From positions 1-64,000 of the forward strand of contig JAUMTV010000005.1 of assembly GCA_030531025.1 (NCBI GenBank): 64,000 nt of DNA, in the 5' to 3' direction. The stretch's first letter is position 1; every line of letters begins with the position of its first letter. The notes under the pieces are model-generated. The model did not search any database and was not told the origin of the DNA. It was given only the letters and a program-made list of their open reading frames with translations. Source of the stretch: Turicibacter sp. (GTDB taxonomy: Bacteria; Bacillota; Bacilli; MOL361; Turicibacteraceae). Of the stretch, positions 8,018 through 15,523 are shown in pieces. The translations under genes were made by a program, and so were the position numbers.

Positions 8018-9279
8018 ATGATTGTGTTAAGGCAGTCTCAAGCATCGTCGATTCTGTTTTAGCTTCAACTTCAGTCATCCACTTTTTACTGAATAAGCGA
8101 CTATATAAAAACAGAGAAATAATCTACATTTTCAGAATCATACTCAGTTTCTAGTCCTTTTTAAGTTCAAGGCCAACTATAGTCCAGATAAAAATTTTCT
8201 ATGAAGAAAATTTATCTGGACTTATATAGCACACCCTAACCCTTTAATGACTTCATCAATTTTAAGTGCGACTAAAACGAAAAATGAAGGGAATCCAAAC
8301 ACTATTCCAATTAAATAACTAAGTGGAACGGATACGACCCATAAAAATAACACATCTGCTAACATCAAGAATTTCGTATCTCCTCCTCCACGTAGGACCC
8401 CCCTTCGTTAACGGACATAAACACAACCAACAACGTTGTCGCATTCATGAGTTGATGAGCAATCGCCTTTGTTTCAGCTGAAATATTATAAACATCAAGA
8501 ATAAAGTACTTCATCGTAAAAATAATCACTGCCGATACAATACCTAGTATAATCGAAATCAAGAAAAATGTGACACCTCGATGATAAGCTTCTTCAGTTT
8601 TTCCAGTTCCAATCGTATTTCCAACAATTACGCCACTCGCACTCGCAATTCCCATTAAGCAGACATCCGTAAACTGTAAGACGACATTGGAAATACGATT
8701 TGCTGCTACTAAATCTGACCCAATACGCCCCATAATAATCGCAATCATATTAAGCCCTAAAGCTAAAATGACATCACTAATTAAAACAGGACCACCTATT
8801 GAAAGATATTTTTTAAATAGCATGCCATCAAATGTCAACAAATCTTTAATTTTTACTTTTAACTTTCGATCGACACGTAATACATAAAATGAAGCTAATC
8901 ACATCTGCTTTACCCGAATAGATTGCCACTACCGCGCCTGGTAATAACTGTAAGAACATTAAAAAAATAAGGGTAAACACAAGACTACACTTTAATAAGC
9001 TAAAACAAACATATTTAATCGAGGTAACATCTTTTTCACCCAGAATTGTCCCGATAAAACACTGGTGCCTCCTCCAAGACCAAAATTAATAATTAGAAAA
9101 ATAAAATAAAACTGATTTGCTAACGAAACTGCTGCTAATGCCTTCTCTCAAACCGCTCCTAACATCATTGTATCAGTCATACTAACTCCGACATTAATTA
9201 AGTTTTACACTGCAATCGGAACACTAATTTTTAACATTTCTTGATAAAAAGATTTATCTTTTACAATTAAAGACTTCAT
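8018..9279 (-). pseudogene. MATE-family multidrug efflux pump, decayed
   Basis: The full gene outline can be read across several frames. It starts as MKSLIVKDKSFYQEMLKISVP behind a good AGGAGG SD. It continues with NLINVGVSMTDTMMLGA, FGLGGGTSVLSGQFW, GPVLISDVILALGLN, GRIGSDLVAANRIS, SGVIVGNTIGTG and RGGGDTKFLMLADV, and ends as RLFSKKWMTEVEAKTES. These are standard MATE segments. It is broken by at least two in-frame stops near the N-terminus (after VPIAV and after MMLGAV), by frameshifts near 8397 and 8880-9060, and by a 114-bp insertion near the C-terminus. It cannot make a working Na+/drug antiporter. Gene order with the downstream HTH gene is preserved. Confidence 0.85.
8109..8222. repeat. 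114-bp insert with long hairpin inside the MATE pseudogene
   Basis: The MATE C-terminus is interrupted between KIDEVIKGL(W)C and YSRLFSKKW by about 114 bp. TATATA stands on both sides (8103-8108 and 8223-8228), possibly a target duplication. The insert ends in a near-perfect palindrome (8181-8222) with outer arms AGTCCAGATAAA/TTTATCTGGACT and inner arms AATTTTC/GAAAATT. No ORF. It behaves like a small non-autonomous element, but no second copy was seen in this window. Confidence 0.5.
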
Positions 9280-9301
9280 ACTTCCTCCTTAAATCTATTT
9301 A

Positions 9302-9335
9302 AAAACTCCAATTCTAAAAATTGGAGTTTTCTTAC
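9302..9335 (-). terminator. terminator
   Basis: Stem AAAACTCCAATT/AATTGGAGTTTT, 5-nt loop, T-run on the minus strand. It ends transcription from the NTP-binding gene upstream (9540-10040). The stretch between this hairpin and that gene holds no feature I recognise. Confidence 0.75.
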
Positions 9336-9539
9336 TTTTTAATCGCTTAACATAAACAAATTAGAAATTATGTGATTTAACACATTTAATGATCATCTTA
9401 ATATTAAAAAAATCTCTTATTCCTTTCATTAATCACTCATTGTCTGAACTAAACGGAATTAATAAAATAACTCTTTTAAAATCTACCCACTAAAGGGAAA
9501 ACGTCTAACATACGGTATCTATGTAATTCATAACCCTCA

Positions 9540-10040
9540 TTATAATGTGTCTAGAAACTGCTGGCACTCTTTTCGATGGTGAAAAATCATGACATTTTTC
9601 TCTGTTTGCTGACTCAACATTGTTAAATATTTACTTCGATAGGTTGAATTAAAATCCCAAACAAATTTTAAAAAGCTGATATCAAATCGTTCCGGACAGT
9701 TTCCCCCCATATCTGATCGTGTTTTTCCATAGCCTTTAAGCACTCGTTTAATCACACCGCATAAACATGTCATTTTAGAATAATTCAAAAAAATAACGGT
9801 GTCACAATATTGTATCCGAAGCGAAATCGTTCGATCATAATTTCCATCAATAATCCATGCTTCTTTTTGAGCTTCTGTTAAAAGTAACGTATCAAACACT
9901 TCACTTGAAATCATTTGCCAATGACCCGTCCAGTTTAACTGATCAAGATGAATAACTGGTAACTTTAATTTAGAAGAAAGCTTCTTAGCAAGCGTCGATT
10001 TCCCGCTACCAGGACAACCAATAATCATCACCCTTTTCAT
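9540..10040 (-). CDS. P-loop kinase/NTPase, FlaR-like (topology modulation protein family)
   Basis: 166 residues. Walker A GCPGSGKST at 8-16, followed by KLPVIHLDQLNW and WIIDGNYDRT, the hallmarks of the small adenylate-kinase-like AAA_17/FlaR group annotated as DNA topology modulation proteins. The real substrate of these enzymes is unknown. A later RVLKGYGKTRSDMGGNCPER matches the family's lid region. SD AGAGGTGG 7 nt before ATG. Single gene followed by a terminator. Confidence 0.75.
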   Translation of the reverse strand: MKRVMIIGCPGSGKSTLAKKLSSKLKLPVIHLDQLNWTGHWQMISSEVFDTLLLTEAQKEAWIIDGNYDRTISLRIQYCDTVIFLNYSKMTCLCGVIKRVLKGYGKTRSDMGGNCPERFDISFLKFVWDFNSTYRSKYLTMLSQQTEKNVMIFHHRKECQQFLDTL

Positions 10041-10088
10041 ATTAACGCCACCTCTTCCTTTCTTTCATTTTTTAATCAACAAATGCAA

Positions 10089-11501
10089 TTAATCCCTTAT
10101 AGCAGGGATAATAATCGAATCTTCTTGCTCATCATTTAAGATGTTAAACTGATAAACTGGTTGATAATATCCTTTTGAGTCTTTTTCATACTGTAATTTT
10201 ACATCCTTGACTTCAATCGGGTAATTAGGATTTAAATCCTTGATATAACGAGAATGGATACGTCCTTCTTCTAATTGCAAGTAAGCTTGCTCTTCAGATA
10301 AAATATCCACTTTTTTATATTCATTAAATTGAGTCATCTGATGTCTAATCGATTCAACTTTCTTATCTTTCGTTAATGCACAGCGAATACTTCCATCCAT
10401 GTACGCCCCATCTAATTCACTCATTTTTGCCTCTAGAAGATAATTTCCATCTCCCTCATCAGTGAATGTAATGGCTTTTGGTAAATGAATGCCATACGCC
10501 TTTAAAATTTCAGTCACTTCTTCTAATGAATACCCACTCTGCTTTGAACTGTCAAAATGAGTCCAGTCATGAAACCAAGTCTCTAATCCTGAAAAATAAA
10601 CCCAAATCGAGTAATCATGATCGGATGAATAATAGATCATCACTTCATCATAAGGATTCGTTTGACTTTCATCAACCGTTGCTCCTACATAAGAGAACCA
10701 TTGATTCGCGACCTTTAACGTATCTTCTTTCGTTCCAACTTTTGACGCATATACCATTGCTTCATTTATTTCAGTGGATAATGAAAGCTCATTATTTAAT
10801 TTAATCGTTGGCATCTTCACCTGATAAGTATGAGCACTTCTTAAATTTCCAAACTCTTGTTGTTCATAAGAATAAAAAATCCAACTAAATAAGACAATAA
10901 TACTCACTAATGGAAGTTGTAAAAGACTTACCCGAATCACCGATCGTTTTTGACCTTTAAACATCTGATAGATTAATAAACATAAATTCCAGATCCCATA
11001 ACCAATCATACACCCCACTGTATTATTAATTAGATCATCCACTTCAAATATCCCTCTTTTAGTCAGAAGCTGAACACCTTCAATGACTAGGGTGAAGAAA
11101 AAACCTACTAAATATGTCACCCAAACTTTTTGAAACAACTTCCCAAAAAGCGGTAGTAAAAAACCAAGCGGAATAAACATTAAAATATTTAAAATAATAT
11201 TTCGCCACTCGACTATTGAAAAAGTATTCCACGCTTCTTTATAAGAACTAAATAGATACAAATGCATCTCACTTTCGTAATAGCCCTCTCTTCCTAAAGT
11301 TGCTCCTAACACTACGATCAAATAACAAGCAAAAATAGCGACTACTGCTGATAATCTTTTAGATAAACGTTTATCTCCTTTCACTACTTTCTTATAAATT
11401 ATAATATACCCTAAAAGAAAAAAAATCCCTATTAATCCAATTAAAATAACTGCTTGAAATAAATATCCTTGCCCCATGCTAATAATCTCTGAAAGTCTCA
11501 C
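10089..11501 (-). CDS. VanZ-family membrane protein with extracytoplasmic C-terminal domain
   Basis: 470 residues. Residues about 15-180 form a VanZ-like domain with several membrane helices and the signature NIILNILMFIPLGFLLPL, then FTLVIEGVQLLTKRG and FEVDDLINNTVGCMIGYG. A further helix (about 194-212) leads to a 260-residue, Tyr-rich region, probably outside the cell, of no recognised family. VanZ proteins have been linked to low-level teicoplanin resistance and, in other bacteria, other envelope-stress phenotypes. The extra domain is larger than usual. Start is GTG with GGGGTGG upstream; an internal ATG nine codons in is possible. Confidence 0.75.
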   Translation of the reverse strand: MRLSEIISMGQGYLFQAVILIGLIGIFFLLGYIIIYKKVVKGDKRLSKRLSAVVAIFACYLIVVLGATLGREGYYESEMHLYLFSSYKEAWNTFSIVEWRNIILNILMFIPLGFLLPLFGKLFQKVWVTYLVGFFFTLVIEGVQLLTKRGIFEVDDLINNTVGCMIGYGIWNLCLLIYQMFKGQKRSVIRVSLLQLPLVSIIVLFSWIFYSYEQQEFGNLRSAHTYQVKMPTIKLNNELSLSTEINEAMVYASKVGTKEDTLKVANQWFSYVGATVDESQTNPYDEVMIYYSSDHDYSIWVYFSGLETWFHDWTHFDSSKQSGYSLEEVTEILKAYGIHLPKAITFTDEGDGNYLLEAKMSELDGAYMDGSIRCALTKDKKVESIRHQMTQFNEYKKVDILSEEQAYLQLEEGRIHSRYIKDLNPNYPIEVKDVKLQYEKDSKGYYQPVYQFNILNDEQEDSIIIPAIRD

Positions 11502-11616
11502 CTTTCCACCCCTAATTCTACAATTTCAACTTTTTTCCATTGTAACATAACAAACTTTTCATTTAAACCAAAAAAGCAAAGTCCCTTCATTACTAAAACG
11601 TTTTATTTATAAGGAA

Positions 11617-11650
11617 ACAAAAAGAGCTTAGAGTAATAAACCTAAGCTCA
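11617..11650 (-). terminator. terminator of the phosphotransferase gene
   Basis: Stem GAGCTTAG/CTAAGCTC with a 10-nt loop and TTTTT on the minus strand. Confidence 0.8.
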
Positions 11651-11657
11651 CCTTCAT

Positions 11658-12539
11658 TTATTCTTTAAATTGATTAGCTCCTGTTAAAAACTGCTCTGCT
11701 TTTGTTAAATAAGCAGCTGCAATCAGATTAAAATCTAAATGTAAATCCTTACTTAAGCCAATTAAATCTTTATATAAAGCGACATTATGCCATTGTAAAC
11801 ATTGGAATGCACGCCATAAATATAAACGACGAGATTCTTCAGACTTCGGTTCACGTCCTAAGTAAACAGGTAAGAATTTTAAAGCTAATTCAAATTCTTT
11901 ATTTCCAACACACGCTACATCATACATTGGGTCGTTATTGCCTGTGAACTCCCAATCTAATAAATAAGTTTGATCAGCTTCCACTACCATATTCGAAATT
12001 TGGCTATCATTGTGACAAATAACTTTTGGAAATTGATCTAAAAATTCACGTTGACTTAAAAATGTTTCTTTTAACTCAAAGTATTTTTCTTCATGCTGAT
12101 ATCCAAAATCAGTCACTAATTTTTCGTATGCATTTAATCGTTCATATGGTCGGTAATCATCATGTGCTTTTAACTCTGATTCATGTAAGACATGTAACAC
12201 TTTAGCCACTTCTTCTAAATAAGGATCAGGATTTTCAACCTCACTTAAAGGTGTTCCTTCCACAAACTTAGAAATTTTATAACCTGTTTTTGTGTCGAAA
12301 TAAACCATTTCATTATTAATTCCAAGCTCGTCAATAATATGAATATTAGCTAACTCTTCTTCACGGTTAACAAACACTTCTGCATTCTTCCCTGGAATAC
12401 GGAATGTATATTTTTCACCATTGACAACAATGACGTACATTAAATTTGACATTCCCCCCATTAAACGATGATCGATATTAACTTCTGCCTCGCTAACCCC
12501 TAATGCTTGAGCTGTGACAGATTTAATGATATTTTCCAT
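11658..12539 (-). CDS. choline/aminoglycoside-kinase-like phosphotransferase
   Basis: 293 residues of the APH/choline kinase fold. Catalytic HxDxxxxN is seen as CHNDSQISNMVV and the metal site as LLDWEFTGNNDPMYDVA. YTFRIPGK holds the ATP-contacting region. DWEFTG.NDPMYDVA is the form typical of LicA-type choline and ethanolamine kinases rather than drug phosphotransferases, so a role in phosphorylating choline or a similar small alcohol for envelope decoration is more likely than antibiotic resistance. No other lic genes are nearby. An upstream GTG overlaps the SD AGGAG, so the ATG is taken. Confidence 0.75.
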   Translation of the reverse strand: MENIIKSVTAQALGVSEAEVNIDHRLMGGMSNLMYVIVVNGEKYTFRIPGKNAEVFVNREEELANIHIIDELGINNEMVYFDTKTGYKISKFVEGTPLSEVENPDPYLEEVAKVLHVLHESELKAHDDYRPYERLNAYEKLVTDFGYQHEEKYFELKETFLSQREFLDQFPKVICHNDSQISNMVVEADQTYLLDWEFTGNNDPMYDVACVGNKEFELALKFLPVYLGREPKSEESRRLYLWRAFQCLQWHNVALYKDLIGLSKDLHLDFNLIAAAYLTKAEQFLTGANQFKE

Positions 12540-12714
12540 AAATCTCACTCCTACATTTGCTAATTTGCTATTATTGTACCATAAAATTTTATAAAATAAA
12601 GCATTTTACCATTACAGTTTTAAATATTGTATGGTATTTTATCAATTGTATCGGTACAATTTTTAAAATTTAAATAACATGATTAGTATGTGAGACCTTA
12701 AAATGAACATGCAC

Positions 12715-13260
12715 TTATTTCTCTAAGTAAAGATCCATCAGTAAGATATCATGATACTGATGATTTAGATAAACATTATCCTTATGGCGGCCGACCATTT
12801 CAAATCCATATTTCTTGTACAAGTGAATTGCACTTTCATTCCCCTCTTTCACCTCTAAAGAAATCACTCTAATCACGGGATGATTTGTTGCAAACGTGAC
12901 TAATTCATTCATTATGAATGAACCAATGCCCAAGTTCCAATAATCCTTTCTAACCGATAATGATATTTGGGCATTATGACGAATACGTGAGCGATTTGGA
13001 GTCGTTAATAAAGCCACAGCCACGATTTCATGATCAATCACTCCTACTAACATCACATCATTCTCACTATTTAAGTGCTGACTTATAATCTCCTCTTCTT
13101 GTTCTACCGTAAAGCGAAACTCTCCTTCACCAAATAATAAATTGTCGCTCTCTCCGCCCACGACATTTAAATACTTAATCATGCGAGCAGCTTCAAATGG
13201 CTCTGCCTCTTTTAAAGTTAACGTCTTTCCATTCGCCAAAATCTTCTTGGTATAAATCAT
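12715..13260 (-). CDS. GNAT-family N-acetyltransferase
   Basis: 181 residues. Acetyl-CoA site: LSVRKDYWNLGIGSFIM (R/Q-x-x-G-x-G/A type, here YWNLGIGS), followed by the C-terminal motif EGNESAIHLYKKYGFEMVGR. Closest in style to RimI/RimL- and spermidine-acetyltransferase-like proteins with the 'N.A..LY.K.GF' ending. Substrate cannot be told from sequence. Strong SD (GGGGGAAACGAT before ATG). It lies 12 nt after another GNAT gene in the same direction, so both form a two-gene operon. Confidence 0.8.
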   Translation of the reverse strand: MIYTKKILANGKTLTLKEAEPFEAARMIKYLNVVGGESDNLLFGEGEFRFTVEQEEEIISQHLNSENDVMLVGVIDHEIVAVALLTTPNRSRIRHNAQISLSVRKDYWNLGIGSFIMNELVTFATNHPVIRVISLEVKEGNESAIHLYKKYGFEMVGRHKDNVYLNHQYHDILLMDLYLEK

Positions 13261-13272
13261 ATCGTTTCCCCC

Positions 13273-13692
13273 TTATTTTTCTACCCTTATTTGCATTCCA
13301 CTCGCTCCATTAATAGCGTCCAATGTTTTAAATCCTAACTTCTCATAAAACACCTCTTTTCCACTTGAACTCATTAATTCCACACATGCATAGCCTCCAA
13401 CTGGTGTATACGAATTGACCACAGATAAAAGCTCATTAACAACTAGTCGTCCATATCCTTTACCTTGATTGTTCGGATGTACAACGACATCTCGAATAAA
13501 ATAAGCTAGTCCACTATCACCAATCATACGTCCCATAGCAACAGCTGTCTCGCCTTCTAAAATAAGCACTGTACAAAATGACTGCTTTAAAGCAAGTTCT
13601 AACTGACCTTTAGGTGGAACATTCCATCCCACTGATTCGACTAATTTTGAAAATTGTTCAACTGTTAACTCACCTCGTTTAATCTCAACCAT
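13273..13692 (-). CDS. GNAT-family N-acetyltransferase
   Basis: 139 residues, a minimal GNAT. The acetyl-CoA loop is VVVHPNNQGKGYGRLVVNELL (QGKGYG) and the end is FYEKLGFKTLDAINGASGMQI. The phrase 'RDV.V.P..QGKGYG' and the closing G.GM are typical of the small GNATs related to YitI/PaiA-like proteins. First gene of a two-gene acetyltransferase operon. SD GGAGTGAAGAGAG before ATG. Substrate unknown. Confidence 0.8.
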   Translation of the reverse strand: MVEIKRGELTVEQFSKLVESVGWNVPPKGQLELALKQSFCTVLILEGETAVAMGRMIGDSGLAYFIRDVVVHPNNQGKGYGRLVVNELLSVVNSYTPVGGYACVELMSSSGKEVFYEKLGFKTLDAINGASGMQIRVEK

Positions 13693-13780
13693 CTCTCTTC
13701 ACTCCATTTAATATCAATTATAATTTTAGAAGCAATCATATCATAATTGGATAAAAATCCGAACTTTTTCCAATAAATTA

Positions 13781-13812
13781 AAAGAGCGATTCAATTTCGC
13801 TCTTTTTTTACT
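13781..13812. terminator. terminator-like hairpin
   Basis: Stem AAAGAGCGA/TCGCTCTTT with a 7-nt loop. Seven Ts follow on the plus strand and four on the minus strand. It lies about 110 nt beyond the minus-strand GNAT gene at 13918, which it may end. Confidence 0.6.
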
Positions 13813-13917
13813 TTGATTAGCTACTTCCCATAAAAAAATAAGACTCTATTTTCAATTATCAGAATCATTTTAAACAATAACGTATCGTCAACTGATGAAG
13901 TTCATGAGAATACTTAA

Positions 13918-14709
13918 TTATTGACGGACAATCATCTTCCATTTTCCTATCGTTTTAAAGCCTAATTTATGATAAACAGATCCTGCTTCAAGATTATCAT
14001 AAAATAAACAAAGCGTCTTACCTTCACTTAATAAGTCTTGACATAATCTTGATAAAGCTTGCGTCATAAGTCCTTGACGACGATAACTTTTATGTGTCGC
14101 AACACTCACAACCATGGCAGACTTCGAATTCTCAGCAGCTGTTTGAACCGTACAAATCACTTCACCATTTTCATTTTCAATAAAATAAATACGACCTGAT
14201 TGATCCTCAATCTTTTGACGAATGCGATCTGCAGAGTGACGATTCATGGCATCAAATTCTTCAATACTTAGTAATAACTCAAAAACACGGTCGGCATCTT
14301 CTAATTTAGCTAATTGGACATTAACATGAACAGATTGTAAATATTCATTATCAACTAATTCACAAAAATACATGTCTTTATCTTCTGACTGTTCAAAGCA
14401 TGATTTAAATTGATCAACTAAATCAGATTTACCTGAAATGATTTTAATCCCCTCATCTTGTAATATTTGATCCTTAAAATATGAAACTGATTGATCAGTA
14501 TCAATAAAATACGGAATATAATTCTCTCGATAACGTAATAATACGCCTGTTAAAGCGTCATTTTCATCAAAGTTTCCCCATACCGTTTGAATATCTGAAT
14601 CAAATCCGTAATTTTCAATATCTCCAATTTGAAATAAATTCAATCCTGGATTTTGACCTAAAAATTGCATTGTCATTTCATAATCATTTTTTGTTAGTTG
14701 CCTAAACAT
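13918..14709 (-). CDS. GNAT-family N-acetyltransferase, two-domain
   Basis: 263 residues: an N-terminal region (1-130) of GNAT-like fold that has lost the CoA loop (MFRQLTKNDYEMTMQFLGQNPGLNLFQIGDIENYGF), followed by a complete C-terminal GNAT domain with VSVATHKSYRRQGLMTQAL (RRQGLM) and YDNLEAGSVYHKLGFKTIGKW. This architecture is common in Firmicute acetyltransferases of unknown substrate. SD AGGAGGGG before ATG. The upstream region has been hit by an ISL3 element, of which one end remains about 125 bp before the start, so its original promoter may have been separated from it. Confidence 0.8.
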   Translation of the reverse strand: MFRQLTKNDYEMTMQFLGQNPGLNLFQIGDIENYGFDSDIQTVWGNFDENDALTGVLLRYRENYIPYFIDTDQSVSYFKDQILQDEGIKIISGKSDLVDQFKSCFEQSEDKDMYFCELVDNEYLQSVHVNVQLAKLEDADRVFELLLSIEEFDAMNRHSADRIRQKIEDQSGRIYFIENENGEVICTVQTAAENSKSAMVVSVATHKSYRRQGLMTQALSRLCQDLLSEGKTLCLFYDNLEAGSVYHKLGFKTIGKWKMIVRQ

Positions 14710-14834
14710 ATAACCCCTCCTATCTTCTCATCAATTAAATCCAATTATTACCTTTTTATTGAATTTAATAGCTATTATATAACAAAGGAACCATAAAACC
14801 AATACCAATTGATAAAAATATAGCTTCTATCCTT

Positions 14835-14967
14835 GCTAGGATTTTAATCATACATAAGTACACATTTGAACAAAAAAATTAAAGGAATCAAACCGCTCAA
14901 AGAGCAGCTTAATTCCTCTCGGTTACAGGTATAGAATTTCTTCACCCACACCAGTTGACAAAGAGCC
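14835..14967. mobile_element. solo end of an ISL3-family element
   Basis: 128 bases (14835-14962) are identical to the 3' end of the ISL3 copy at 20021-20148, including the last transposase codons and the terminal repeat. Read from the outside, the tip is GGCTCTTTGTCAACTGGTG, the usual ISL3 terminal inverted repeat. The five outermost bases (GAGCC, 14963-14967) survive here but not in the larger copy. The remainder of this element is gone. Confidence 0.85.
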
Positions 14968-15060
14968 CGAATAAAAAAGAGCCAACCAACTAACCATCAA
15001 GCCTAAGGTTAGTCTGTTGACTCCAATAAATATTTATTCCGGCGAATAAATATTTACGTT
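14968..15060 (-). other. two adjoining large hairpins, function unknown
   Basis: On the minus strand a 13-bp perfect palindrome (TAAATATTTATTC/GAATAAATATTTA around a CGGC centre, about 15024-15053) is followed by an imperfect 17-bp stem (GAGTCAAC.GACTAACC against GGTTAGT.GGTTGGCTC, about 14981-15025) and then TTTTTTATT. This has the shape of a leader plus terminator, or the tip of a lost element; GGCTC also matches the ISL3 tip next door. No known riboswitch core was recognised. From 15061 to the ATPase terminator at 15413 nothing identifiable was seen. Confidence 0.5.
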
Positions 15061-15412
15061 CTTATTAATTTCTAAAATAAGATTATCACAATTATATTTA
15101 TTTGTCAATCTTAAAATTCAACAAACAAAAGCAGGTATCTAAAAAAAATATATGTTTTTATTTATTCTGATTTTTCAAGTCCAAAGCCACAAAGTATGAA
15201 GCAAAAATCATCATATTCATTCTCACCCTGTTATTCACCTCAAACTCAACACAAAGGAAACATCCTTAACAATTGTTTAGTTTATTATCGACACTCGAAT
15301 GATATATAGTCACATAGCTCCTAAAATCCAAGAAGTTGCTATTAATAAGTTTGAAAAAAATCGTTATGTTAACAAATCATAGTTTTCTTATTAAATAATA
15401 AAAATTTAGAAG

Positions 15413-15446
15413 CAAAAAAGACTTTCTCAAAACAAATGAGAAAGTC
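15413..15446 (-). terminator. P-type ATPase terminator
   Basis: Stem GACTTTCTCA/TGAGAAAGTC, 7-nt loop, TTTTTT on the minus strand. Confidence 0.85.
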
Positions 15447-15523
15447 CTACAAACTATTTCATCAAACATATCTAAATTTAACTCTATCATCATTACATTA
15501 GTTTGTAAATTCTAATAATCACT

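Noticed and set aside
10089..11501. Teicoplanin resistance (VanZ)
   Set aside because: VanZ folds are common; no van operon present.
11658..12539. Aminoglycoside resistance gene
   Set aside because: The DWEFTG.NDPMYDVA form is typical of choline/ethanolamine-type kinases; nothing around it suggests a resistance cassette.
14968..15060. T-box or metal riboswitch upstream of the acetyltransferase or ATPase
   Set aside because: No T-box sequence, no conserved riboswitch core, and the ATPase is on the far side of the structure in the wrong direction.
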